27,822 nucleotides of DNA from CAZJFH01 sp964545205 (GCA_964545205.1 CAZJFH010000068.1:1-27822); one strand, 5' to 3'. Counted from the first letter of the stretch, positions 6,770-14,375 are shown. Notes: a model not told the origin generated them from the letters alone. Made by a program: numbers and translations.

Positions 6770-8356
6770 GCCTTGCCCCTGACGCAACTTGAAACGCTGG
6801 ATTTTGCCGGTCGCCGTTTTCGGCAACTCGTCGACGAAGTGGATCCAGCGCGGGTACTTGTACGGCGCCAGGTTCGACTTGCAGTGCTGCAGCAGCTCCT
6901 GCTGGGTGCGCTCCGACGGCTCGGCGCCGTCCTTGAGCACGATCCACGCCTCGGGCTTGACCAGGCCGGCGCCGTCCTCGCGGCCGACCACCGCGGCCTC
7001 GAGCACCGCCGGGTGCGAGATCAAGGCGCCCTCGATCTCGAACGGCGAGCACCAGATGCCGCCGACCTTGAGCATGTCGTCGTTGCGGCCGCAATAGGTG
7101 AAGTAGCCGTCGGCGTCGCGCATGTAGGTGTCGCCGGTGTTCAGCCAGTCGTCGGCGAGCATCGTGGCCGCGGTCTTCTCGGGCTGGTTCCAGTAATAGG
7201 CGGCGGTCGACGGGCCCTTGATGTGGAGCTGGCCCGATTCGCCGGGCGGCATCTCCTGGCCGTCCTCGCCGACGATGCGCGCCTGATAGCCGACGACGAC
7301 GCGGCCGGACGAGCCGGGCCGGTGGTCGCCGGGACGGTTGGAGATGAAGATGTGCAGCGCCTCGGTGCTGCCGATGCCGTCGAGGATCACCGTGCCGGTG
7401 CGGTCCTGCCAGCGGCGGAACACGTCGGACGGCAGCGCCTCGCCGGCCGAGACGCACCAGCGCACCGAGGAGAAGTCGGGCCGGGCGCCGGCGTCGATGG
7501 CGGCGATCTGGGCGGCGTAGAGGGTGGGAACGCCGAAATAGAGCGTCGGCTTGAAGCGGTCGATGATCTCGAACGTGCTCTGCGGCGTCGGCCGCACCTC
7601 GAGCAGCACCGCGGTGCCGCCGACATAGAGCGGGAAGGTCATGCCGTTGCCGAGGCCGTAGGCGAAGAACAGCTTGGCGGCGGAGAAGAACACGTCGTCC
7701 TCGCGCGCGCCCAGCGTGTCGACGCCGTACCACTGGCTGGTCACCACCATGTCGCGCTGGCGGTGCACGGCGCCCTTCGGCCGGCCGGTCGAGCCCGAGG
7801 AATAGAGCCAGAAGCACTCGGCCTCGGGGCCGCGCGGCACCGCCTTCAGGCCGGTCGCGGCCGCGGCGATGCGGGCCTGCAGCACGTCGCCCTCGCCGGC
7901 GACGCGCATCGCGACGCGCGGCTTGTGGCCGGCGGCGGCCAGCGCCGGCTCGACCTCGCCGGCGAATTCGGCCGACCAGAACAGGCCGGCGCAGCCGGAA
8001 TCCTCGATCATGTACTGGTAGTCGCCGGTGCGCAGCAGCGTGTTCAAGGGCACCGGCACGATGCCGGCCTTGATCGCGCCCCAGAACACGTAGAAGAACT
8101 CGGGACAGTCCTTGACCACCATCAGCACGCGCTCGCCGGCCTTCAGGCCGAGGGCGAGCAGCGCGTTGCCGCAGCGGTCGACATTGGCGCACAGGTCGCC
8201 GTAGGAGACGTCGCCGTGGACGGTGCGGATCGCCGTCTTGGCGGCGCGGCCTTCCTGCAGATGGCGGTCGACGAAGACCGTGGCGGCATTGAAGTCGTCG
8301 GCAAAGGTCAGGGCGGTCGGCGCCTTGGCGCTCGGCTCGGCGGCTGTGGTCACCAT
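6767..8356 (-). CDS. Benzoate-CoA ligase family acyl-CoA synthetase
   Basis: This is a 529-aa ATP-dependent (AMP-forming) ligase that activates a carboxylate to its CoA thioester in the cytoplasm. The AMP-binding P-loop YSSGSTGRPKGAVH is at about residues 185-198, the benzoate-ligase-like stretch AKLFFAYGLGNG at 228-239, DGIGSTE at 326-332, and the A10 motif TATGKIQRFKLR with catalytic Lys518. Length and the YGLGNG and GIGSTE signatures match benzoate-CoA ligases (BadA/BclA/BoxL type); the exact aromatic acid is uncertain. A GGGAGG ribosome site precedes the ATG at 8354-8356. It is the first gene of the minus-strand operon, directly divergent from a GNAT-Rrf2 pair. No ring-reductase or epoxidase genes lie in the window, so the downstream pathway must be encoded elsewhere. 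Confidence 0.92.
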   Translation of the reverse strand: MVTTAAEPSAKAPTALTFADDFNAATVFVDRHLQEGRAAKTAIRTVHGDVSYGDLCANVDRCGNALLALGLKAGERVLMVVKDCPEFFYVFWGAIKAGIVPVPLNTLLRTGDYQYMIEDSGCAGLFWSAEFAGEVEPALAAAGHKPRVAMRVAGEGDVLQARIAAAATGLKAVPRGPEAECFWLYSSGSTGRPKGAVHRQRDMVVTSQWYGVDTLGAREDDVFFSAAKLFFAYGLGNGMTFPLYVGGTAVLLEVRPTPQSTFEIIDRFKPTLYFGVPTLYAAQIAAIDAGARPDFSSVRWCVSAGEALPSDVFRRWQDRTGTVILDGIGSTEALHIFISNRPGDHRPGSSGRVVVGYQARIVGEDGQEMPPGESGQLHIKGPSTAAYYWNQPEKTAATMLADDWLNTGDTYMRDADGYFTYCGRNDDMLKVGGIWCSPFEIEGALISHPAVLEAAVVGREDGAGLVKPEAWIVLKDGAEPSERTQQELLQHCKSNLAPYKYPRWIHFVDELPKTATGKIQRFKLRQGQG

Positions 8357-8428
8357 GTTTCCTCCCTCGGGCTTTTCCGACCCGAGCCCTCTTCTGGTAG
8401 CATTCGTTCGGCCCGGTTCGCTTGCTCT

Positions 8429-8456
8429 GGTAATTATGTACCGGAATACCTAATTC
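8429..8456. promoter_or_regulatory. AT-rich inverted-repeat element in the divergent promoter region (candidate Rrf2/BadM-type operator)
   Basis: In the 228-bp gap between the ligase and GNAT genes, 8429-8456 is a sharp AT-rich island. It contains GGTA-N6-TACC (8429-8442), a further TACC spaced by GGAA (8447-8450), and TAATT on both sides (8431-8435, 8451-8455). The minus strand reads CATAAT at 8438-8433, a good -10 for the ligase operon. An operator overlapping that promoter is a reasonable inference; the binding protein is guessed from the adjacent Rrf2 gene. Confidence 0.4.
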
Positions 8457-8584
8457 ATGCTGCGACAGCACAGCGGCGGTGTCAAGGACCACGATGGTCG
8501 GCGGATAAGCGGCCTGCCGTTGCAGGATGGCGCGTCCGGCACTACCATGGAGCTAGGACTATTCCGAAAGACTTGACCGGCATC

Positions 8585-9049
8585 ATGAGTGCACCAACGG
8601 CTCGCAACGAGCGTGTCGGCATCCGCGGCGCCAGCGCCGAGGACCTCCCGGCGATCACCGCGCTCGACGCCAAGACCACCGGGATCCCGAAACCGGGCTA
8701 CTGGAAGGACCTGTTCGCGCGATTCGGCGCCCGCGGCGATGGTCGCGCGGTGCTGCTGGCCGAGGTCGACGGCGAGCCGGTCGGGTTCATCATCGGCGAG
8801 ATTCGCGCCTGGGAGTTCGGTTCGCCGCCCTGCGGCTGGATCTTCGCGCTGTCGGTCGATCCCGGCTGCCGCCAGGGCGGCGTCGCCTCGGGGCTGTTCG
8901 ACGCGATCTGCGCCTTCTTCCGCGAGAACGGCATGCACAAGGTGCGCACGATGCTGCGCCGCGACGACCATCTGGTGATGGCGTTCTTCCGCGCCCAGGG
9001 CATGATGGCCGGGCCGTTCATCCAGCTCGAGAAGGACCTCGACCAATGA
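8585..9049 (+). CDS. GNAT N-acetyltransferase (BadL-like by context)
   Basis: This is a 154-aa single-domain GNAT enzyme. The acetyl-CoA-binding motif A is visible as ALSVDPGCRQGGVASGLFD (R/Q-x-x-G-x-A), followed by AFFRAQGM, the usual C-terminal strand-helix. It begins MSAPTARNERVGIRGASAED; the ATG at 8585 has only a weak ribosome site, so an upstream TTG (8573) cannot be excluded. Its TGA overlaps the ATG of an Rrf2 regulator (ATGA, 9046-9049). In Rhodopseudomonas palustris the GNAT BadL acetylates aminobenzoates, and the product relieves repression by the Rrf2 protein BadM. The same pairing beside a benzoate-CoA-ligase operon suggests the same role here. This is an inference from context and family, not a demonstrated substrate. 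Confidence 0.85.
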   Translation: MSAPTARNERVGIRGASAEDLPAITALDAKTTGIPKPGYWKDLFARFGARGDGRAVLLAEVDGEPVGFIIGEIRAWEFGSPPCGWIFALSVDPGCRQGGVASGLFDAICAFFRENGMHKVRTMLRRDDHLVMAFFRAQGMMAGPFIQLEKDLDQ

Positions 9050-9489
9050 GGCTGCAGAAATCGACGCGCTTCGCGCTCTACGCGGTGCTCGAGCTGGCCG
9101 CCAGCCCCGACCGCCAGCTTTCGGCCGGCGAAATCGCCGAGAAGTACGAGATCTCGCTGAACCACCTCGCCAAGGTGCTGCGCACGCTGGGGCGTTCGGG
9201 CCTGGTCGAGGCGGCGCGCGGCGCCGGCGGCGGCTACCGCTTCGCCGCCAACGCCAAGCGCACCACCCTGCTCGACGTCATCGCCCATTTCGAGAACATC
9301 GAGCCGATCCAGGCCGGCGAACGCGAACCCGGCGACGCCACCGACGCCGGGCTGGCGCTGCAGCGGGTGCTCGGCGAGATCGAGGACACCGCAAGGGCGA
9401 CCTTCAGCTCGATCACCATCGACACCATGCTCAAGCTGATCGGCCGCGAGACCGGCCGCCCCGGCGAGCGCAAGGACACGGCGGCTTAA
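9046..9489 (+). CDS. Rrf2 family transcriptional regulator (BadM-like)
   Basis: This is a 147-aa DNA-binding regulator with an N-terminal winged helix: MRLQKSTRFALYAVLELA, then LSAGEIAEKYEISLNHLAKVLRTLGRSGLV and the wing ARGAGGGYRFA. The protein contains no cysteine, so it cannot hold the Fe-S cluster of IscR, NsrR or RirA; it more likely senses a small molecule, as BadM does. It overlaps the GNAT gene by 4 bp and is followed 5 bp later by a YccF gene. By position it probably controls the divergent ligase/importer operon and perhaps itself. Assignment to Rrf2 is firm; BadM-like function is inferred from the neighbours. Confidence 0.9.
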   Translation: MRLQKSTRFALYAVLELAASPDRQLSAGEIAEKYEISLNHLAKVLRTLGRSGLVEAARGAGGGYRFAANAKRTTLLDVIAHFENIEPIQAGEREPGDATDAGLALQRVLGEIEDTARATFSSITIDTMLKLIGRETGRPGERKDTAA

Positions 9490-9494
9490 GTCCC

Positions 9495-9950
9495 ATGTCC
9501 CTGATCCTCAACCTGATCTGGCTGATCTTCGGCGGATTGGTGATGGGCCTCGGCTGGCTGCTGGCCACCGTGATCGCCTTCGTCTCGATCGTCGGCATCC
9601 CCTGGGGCCGCGCCTGCTGGACGATCACCAAGTTCACCTTCTGGCCGTTCGGCAAGGAGGCGATGAGCCGGCGCGAGCTCTACGGCGAGGGCGACGTCGG
9701 CACCAGCGCGCTCGGCGTCGTCGGCAACGTGATCTGGTTTTTGCTGTTCGGCGTCTGGCTGGCGATCGGCCACGTGATGGCGGCGATCGCCACGGCGCTG
9801 ACCATCATCGGCATTCCGCTGGCCTGGCAGCACGTCAAGCTGGCCGCGATCTCGCTGTGGCCGATCGGCCAGACGGTGGTCGACAAGGACGTCGCCGCCG
9901 CGGCGCGCCTGCGCAACGCCGGCCGCGCGGTCGAGGCGATGCGGAAGTGA
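9495..9950 (+). CDS. YccF domain-containing inner-membrane protein
   Basis: This is a 151-aa membrane protein of the YccF family (function unknown). Two similar halves are visible, each with hydrophobic spans ending in a related motif: VIAFVSIVGIPWGRACW...FTFWPFGK in the first half and ALTIIGIPLAWQHVKLAAISLWPIG in the second. This internal duplication is typical of YccF. The ATG at 9495 is 5 bp after the Rrf2 stop, so it belongs to the same transcript as the GNAT-Rrf2 pair. Its link to aromatic-acid regulation is unclear and may be accidental. A repeat-rich spacer separates it from aspS on the opposite strand. Confidence 0.88.
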   Translation: MSLILNLIWLIFGGLVMGLGWLLATVIAFVSIVGIPWGRACWTITKFTFWPFGKEAMSRRELYGEGDVGTSALGVVGNVIWFLLFGVWLAIGHVMAAIATALTIIGIPLAWQHVKLAAISLWPIGQTVVDKDVAAAARLRNAGRAVEAMRK

Positions 9951-9957
9951 CTTTGTT

Positions 9958-10084
9958 CCCTCTCCCTCAAGGGGAGAGTGAGGGGCCCGTCGCGCAGCGA
10001 TGGGAGGGTGAGGGTGATCCATCCGCCTGCTCAGGCGGCGACACCCCCTCACCCCGGGCCTCTCCCCCGTCGGGGAGAGGGGGA
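9958..10084. repeat. Pair of GC-rich palindromic repeats between convergent genes, copies 5 and 6
   Basis: Between the convergent YccF and aspS genes lie two units. One has CTCTCCC-TCAAG-GGGAGAG at 9960-9978 followed by GGGTGAGGG. The other is in the opposite orientation, with CCCCTCACCC near 10045 and CCTCTCCCCC pairing with GGGGAGAGGG near 10060-10082. Opposed units of a REP-like family between convergent genes may act together as a bidirectional transcription end. Confidence 0.65.
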
Positions 10085-10086
10085 AA

Positions 10087-11874
10087 TCAGACCTCTTTCT
10101 TCGGCTTCGGCAGGTCCAGCTTCAGGTGCAGCTCCTTCAGCCGCTCCGGCCCGATCTCGGCCGGGGCCTGCATCAACAGGTCCTGGGCCTGCTGGTTCAT
10201 CGGGAACAGGATGACCTCGCGGATGTTGGGCTCGTCGGCCAGCAGCATGACGATGCGGTCGACGCCCGGCGCCGAGCCGCCGTGCGGCGGCGCGCCGTAG
10301 CGGAAGGCGTTGAGCATGCCGCCGAAGCGCCGCTCGACCTCCTCGGCCGGATAGCCGGCGATCTCGAACGCCTTGAGCATGATGTCGGGGCGGTGGTTGC
10401 GGATCGCGCCCGACGACAGTTCGACGCCGTTGCAGACGATGTCGTACTGGAACGCCTTGATCTCCAGCGGATCCTTGCTCAGCAGCGCCTCCATGCCGCC
10501 CTGCGGCATCGAGAACGGGTTGTGCGAGAACTCGACCAGGCCGGTGTCCTCGTTGAGCTCGTACATCGGGAAGTCGACGGTCCAGCAGAACTTGAACACG
10601 TCCTTCTCGAGCAGGTCGAGCTCGTTGCAGATGCGGGTGCGGACCAGGCCGGCGAACTTCTCGGCGCCCTTCTTCTGGTCGCAGACGAAGAACACGGCGT
10701 CGCCGGGCTGGACGCCGACCGCCTCGCGGATGGCGTCGACGCGGCCCTGTTCCAGGTTCTTGGCGATCGGGCCCTTGGCGCCGTCGGCGGCGAACTGGAT
10801 GTAGCCGAGGCCGCCGGCGCCTTCCGAGCGCGCCCAGTCGTTGAGCTTGTCGAAGAACGAGCGCGGCCGGTCGGCGGCGCCGGGGCCGGGGATCGCGCGC
10901 ACCACGGCGCCCTTGTCGATGGCTTTCGCGAAGATGCCGAAATTCGAGCCGCGGAACGCCTCGGTGACGTCGGCGATCAGCAGCGGGTTGCGCAGGTCGG
11001 GCTTGTCGGTGCCGTAGAGCAGCATCGACTCGTCGTAGGCGATGCGCGGGAACGGCGCCGGGGTGACCTTGCGGCCGCCGCCGAACTCCTCGAACACGCC
11101 CTGCAGCACCGGCTCGATGGCGGCGAAGACGTCGTCCTGGGTGACGAAGCTCATCTCGAAGTCGAGCTGGTAGAACTCGCCCGGCGAGCGGTCGGCGCGG
11201 CCGGCCTCGTCGCGGAAGCACGGCGCGATCTGGAAGTACTTGTCGAAGCCGGCGACCATCAGCAGCTGCTTGAACTGCTGCGGCGCCTGCGGCAGGGCGT
11301 AGAACTTGCCGGGATGCAGCCGGCTCGGCACCAGGTAGTCGCGGGCGCCCTCGGGCGAGGACGCGGTCAGGATCGGCGTCTGGTACTCGACGAAGTCCTG
11401 CTCGATCATCCGCCGGCGCAGCGACTGGATCACCTTCGAGCGCAGCAGCATGTTGGCGTGGACCTTGTCGCGGCGCAGGTCGAGGAAGCGGTGGCGCAGC
11501 CGCATGTCCTCGGGATAGTCCTGGTCGCCGGCGACCTGCATCGGCAGCACCTCGGCCGAGGACTGCACCGCCACCGAGGCGATCTGCACCTCGACCTCGC
11601 CGGTCGGCAGCTTCGGGTTGACGGTGTCGGCCGAGCGCTTGACGACCTTGCCGGTCACCGTGATCACGCTCTCGGGGCGGACGGATTCGAGCTGCTGGAA
11701 CACGGCGCTGGAGACGTCGACGACGCACTGCGTCACGCCCCAGTGGTCGCGCAGGTCGACGAACAGCAGGTTGCCGTGGTCGCGCTTGCGATGGACCCAG
11801 CCCGACAGCCGAGCCTCGATGCCGGCGTCTTCGATGCGCAGTTGGCCGCAGGTGTGGGTGCGATAGGCGTGCAT
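10087..11874 (-). CDS. aspS: Aspartyl-tRNA synthetase, non-discriminating type
   Basis: This is a 595-aa class II synthetase that charges tRNA-Asp, and probably also tRNA-Asn, with aspartate. An N-terminal anticodon-binding OB fold (LSGWVHRKRDHGNLLFVDLR) is followed by the catalytic core with motif 2 (CFRDEAGRADRSPGEFYQLD) and motif 3 (GGSAPGVDRIVMLLAD). In the OB fold His33 (KRDHGNL) stands where discriminating enzymes such as that of E. coli have Leu. This His is the described mark of non-discriminating AspRS, which implies a GatCAB amidotransferase in the cell. The ATG at 11872-11874 (MHAYRTHTCG) matches the family start; the longer frame has a non-homologous extension and would remove the promoter region. 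A TTGACA -35 lies at 11940-11935 on the same strand. Confidence 0.95.
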   Translation of the reverse strand: MHAYRTHTCGQLRIEDAGIEARLSGWVHRKRDHGNLLFVDLRDHWGVTQCVVDVSSAVFQQLESVRPESVITVTGKVVKRSADTVNPKLPTGEVEVQIASVAVQSSAEVLPMQVAGDQDYPEDMRLRHRFLDLRRDKVHANMLLRSKVIQSLRRRMIEQDFVEYQTPILTASSPEGARDYLVPSRLHPGKFYALPQAPQQFKQLLMVAGFDKYFQIAPCFRDEAGRADRSPGEFYQLDFEMSFVTQDDVFAAIEPVLQGVFEEFGGGRKVTPAPFPRIAYDESMLLYGTDKPDLRNPLLIADVTEAFRGSNFGIFAKAIDKGAVVRAIPGPGAADRPRSFFDKLNDWARSEGAGGLGYIQFAADGAKGPIAKNLEQGRVDAIREAVGVQPGDAVFFVCDQKKGAEKFAGLVRTRICNELDLLEKDVFKFCWTVDFPMYELNEDTGLVEFSHNPFSMPQGGMEALLSKDPLEIKAFQYDIVCNGVELSSGAIRNHRPDIMLKAFEIAGYPAEEVERRFGGMLNAFRYGAPPHGGSAPGVDRIVMLLADEPNIREVILFPMNQQAQDLLMQAPAEIGPERLKELHLKLDLPKPKKEV

Positions 11875-11911
11875 GCGGTCGGCTCCGTCGGGGGCATTCG
11901 CGAAAGCCGGA

Positions 11912-11940
11912 AAGGACGCATGCCGGCCGGGCTTTGTCAA
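11912..11940 (-). promoter_or_regulatory. Candidate sigma-70-type promoter for aspS
   Basis: On the minus strand a perfect TTGACA (11940-11935) is followed after 17 bases by GTCCTT (11917-11912), a weak -10. The predicted start would be about 30 bases before the aspS ATG. The -35 match is strong and the -10 is poor, as often in GC-rich alphaproteobacteria. Confidence 0.4.
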
Positions 11941-11973
11941 TACGCGAGTGCCGCCGCCGGCGGGCGCGGTTGG

Positions 11974-13047
11974 TCAGCCGCGCTTTCCCCTGTCCAGCCA
12001 TTGCGCGACCACCGGCCGCAGCGCCTGGGACTTCAGCACCACCAGCTCGGTGAACCGCTCGGCGGTCGTGTCGGCGATGTCCTTGAAGCGCTCGACCAGC
12101 GGCGCCAGAACCTGGCGGGCGAAGGCCGGCTCGGCGAACAGTCCCGCCGCGTGGTCGCCGAACACCTGGCGAAAGCCGGCCAGCAGCTGCGCGATGCGGT
12201 CGGGGTCGAGCTTGGCCAGCGCCTGCACCGCGGCGGCGTCGGCGCCGGCGAGCACCGGGCCCATCGCCTCGACCCGGTCGCGGTCGAGCTCGCCGACATC
12301 GTCGACGAAGTCCTCGTCGCGGGCATAGAAGGCCCAGGTCGCGGGACCGAGCACCCGGCGGAAGAACGCGAAGTCGTCGGGCCGCGCCCGGGCGACGCCG
12401 CCGATCGCCTCGGGACGCGCCTGCAGCAGCTCGACGAAGCCGCCGGCGGCGTTGCGGCGGGCCTGGCGCAATCTGGTCGCGTCGAAGCTCGAGACGATCT
12501 CGAGCTGCTCGGGCCGGCGCAGCAGCAGCAGGTCGGGACCGAGTTCGGCGAGCTGGTGGCGATCGAGGAAGAAATAGTAGAACTTGAGCAGCGGCAGCTG
12601 CCACTCGAAGGCCAGCAGCGGCTCCAGCGCCGCCAGCTTGCGCTCGCCCTCGGACTTGGGCGGCGGCTTGCCCGCCGGCGCCGGCGGCGTCGGCGGCTCG
12701 GCCTCGGTGAACACGCGCTTGGCGCAGGTGTAGACCAGCATCTGCCGCACCTGGGCCAGCGACAGGCCGCAGACCAGGAGCTCGTCCTCGCCGCGCACGG
12801 GCCGCCCGGCGGCGTCGACGGCGATGTCGGCGGCGATCGTCGGATCGGCCTTGAAGGCGTCGACGAACGCCTTCAGCGCCGCCGGCTTGCCGAGGATGGC
12901 GGCGTAGTCGAGCCCCGCCGGCACGGCGCCGCGCTGCTGCAGCCGGGCGAGCACCGTCTTGATCGCCGCCAGCAGCCGCTTCTTGGCCGCGGCGTCGATC
13001 TCGGCGGGCGCCGGCGGCTTGGGATGCGGACTTGCGGATCTCGCCAT
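11974..13047 (-). CDS. Conserved-looking hypothetical helical protein upstream of aspS
   Basis: This is a 357-aa soluble protein that I do not recognise. It has a Pro/Ala-rich N-terminus, a helical segment to about residue 115, a proline-rich linker (PPTPPAPAGKPPPK, about 118-131), then a long helical region with many Leu, Ala and charged residues (DRHQLAELGPDLLLLRRPEQ). No signal peptide, membrane span or metal-binding motif is evident. The ATG at 13045-13047 (MARSASPHPK) was chosen over a longer frame because the extension runs into the promoter and start of the divergent rnd gene. Base use matches its neighbours. It is 99 bp upstream of aspS on the same strand, but aspS appears to have its own promoter. 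Confidence 0.8.
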   Translation of the reverse strand: MARSASPHPKPPAPAEIDAAAKKRLLAAIKTVLARLQQRGAVPAGLDYAAILGKPAALKAFVDAFKADPTIAADIAVDAAGRPVRGEDELLVCGLSLAQVRQMLVYTCAKRVFTEAEPPTPPAPAGKPPPKSEGERKLAALEPLLAFEWQLPLLKFYYFFLDRHQLAELGPDLLLLRRPEQLEIVSSFDATRLRQARRNAAGGFVELLQARPEAIGGVARARPDDFAFFRRVLGPATWAFYARDEDFVDDVGELDRDRVEAMGPVLAGADAAAVQALAKLDPDRIAQLLAGFRQVFGDHAAGLFAEPAFARQVLAPLVERFKDIADTTAERFTELVVLKSQALRPVVAQWLDRGKRG

Positions 13048-13118
13048 CGTCACAGGTCGAATGGGTTGGCGGTCATAGCTTGGGGCGGCGCCGGCGCGCT
13101 TGTCAACTGCGGCACTTG

Positions 13119-13148
13119 TTGCATTGGCGGGAGTCTTGCGTGTATAGC
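13119..13148 (+). promoter_or_regulatory. Candidate promoter for rnd with a near-leaderless start
   Basis: TTGCAT (13119-13124) and TATAGC (13143-13148) are spaced by 18 bases just before rnd. The predicted transcription start falls within about two bases of the rnd ATG at 13157, which would make a leaderless mRNA. No ribosome-binding sequence precedes the ATG, which agrees with this. Moderate support only. Confidence 0.35.
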
Positions 13149-13156
13149 AAAGCGCC

Positions 13157-14362
13157 ATGCAGTTGATCTCCGACACCGAGGCCCTGGTCGCCTTCTGCGA
13201 CCGCCTCCGCGCAGCACCCTTCATCACCGTCGACACCGAGTTCGTCCGGGAAAAGACGTTCTATCCCCAGCTTTGCCTGGTTCAGATCGCCGGCCCCGAA
13301 GAGGCTTGGGCCATCGACGCGCTGGCGCCGGACATCGACCTGGCACCGCTCTTCGCGCTGATGGCCGACACCTCGGTGCTCAAGGTGTTCCACGCCGCGC
13401 GCCAGGACATCGAGATCTTCCTGCACCTGTCGGGCGAGATTCCGACGCCGCTGTTCGACACCCAGATCGCCGCGATGGTCTGCGGCTTCGGCGACGCGGT
13501 CGGCTACGAGACGCTGGTTGCGCAGCTGGCGCGGGCGCGGATCGACAAGTCGATGCGCTTCACCGACTGGACCCAGCGCCCGCTGACCGAGCGCCAGCTC
13601 CATTACGCGCTGTCCGACGTCACGCATCTGCGCGTCGCCTACGAGAAGCTCAGGCGCAAGCTCGACAAGAACGGCCGGCTGGCCTGGCTTGAAGAGGAGA
13701 TGGCGGTGCTGCTCGATCCCGCCACCTACCAGGTGCCGCCGGACGAGATCTGGAAGCGCCTGAAGCCGCGCTCGTCGAGCCCGCGCTTCCTGGCGGTGCT
13801 GCGCGAGATGGCCGCCTGGCGCGAGCGCGAGGCGCGCGAGCGCGACCTGCCGCGCCAGCGGGTGATCCGCGACGAGACCTTGAGCGAGATCGCCGCGCAC
13901 GCCCCGACCACCGTCGCCGAACTCGGCCGCGTGCGCGGTCTCGGCAAGAACCAGATCGAGGGCCCGCGCGGCGCGGCCATCCTGGAGATCGTCGGCCGCG
14001 CCCTGGCGCTGCCCGAGGATTCGTGCCCGCGGCCGCTGGAAAAGCCCGACCTGCCCAAGGGCATCGGCCCGGTCGTCGACCTGCTCAAGGTGCTGCTCAA
14101 GCTGAAATGCGACGAGCACGACGTCGCCCAGAAGCTGGTCGCCAGCTCGGCCGATCTCGAACAGATCGCCGCCGACGACGAGGCCGACGTGCCCGCCCTG
14201 CACGGCTGGCGCCGCGAGTTGTTCGGCGCCGACGCGCTCCGGCTCAAGCACGGCAAGATCGCCCTCGGCCTCGCCCCCGACGGCAAGCGGCTGCGCATGC
14301 TCGCCGTCGGCGACGACACCCAGCCGCTCGAGGAAGCCGAGATCAGGCAGGCCGGCGAGTAG
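13157..14362 (+). CDS. rnd: Ribonuclease D
   Basis: This is a 401-aa 3'-to-5' exoribonuclease that trims tRNA and other stable RNA 3' ends. The DEDDy catalytic set is visible: Asp26 and Glu28 (VDTEF), Asp84 (HAARQDIE), and Tyr150-x3-Asp154 (YALSDV). An HRDC domain follows at about 210-290 (LREMAAWREREARERDLPR ... RVRGLGKNQIEG), and a second, degenerate helical domain fills the C-terminus, as in full-length RNase D. The ATG at 13157 gives the family N-terminus MQLISDTEAL. It is divergent from the hypothetical gene at 11974-13047 and close to aspS, an association common in alphaproteobacteria. Sequence is intact. Confidence 0.95.
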   Translation: MQLISDTEALVAFCDRLRAAPFITVDTEFVREKTFYPQLCLVQIAGPEEAWAIDALAPDIDLAPLFALMADTSVLKVFHAARQDIEIFLHLSGEIPTPLFDTQIAAMVCGFGDAVGYETLVAQLARARIDKSMRFTDWTQRPLTERQLHYALSDVTHLRVAYEKLRRKLDKNGRLAWLEEEMAVLLDPATYQVPPDEIWKRLKPRSSSPRFLAVLREMAAWREREARERDLPRQRVIRDETLSEIAAHAPTTVAELGRVRGLGKNQIEGPRGAAILEIVGRALALPEDSCPRPLEKPDLPKGIGPVVDLLKVLLKLKCDEHDVAQKLVASSADLEQIAADDEADVPALHGWRRELFGADALRLKHGKIALGLAPDGKRLRMLAVGDDTQPLEEAEIRQAGE

Positions 14363-14375
14363 GCGTCCCGGCAGC

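Noticed and set aside
9046..9489. Rrf2 protein as an NsrR or IscR Fe-S sensor
   Set aside because: It has no cysteine residues, so it cannot bind the cluster those regulators need.
10126..13692. 1188-codon plus-strand open frame
   Set aside because: It is antisense to aspS and the hypothetical gene, then runs out of frame into rnd. The composition is shadow-like, and three well-supported genes explain the region.
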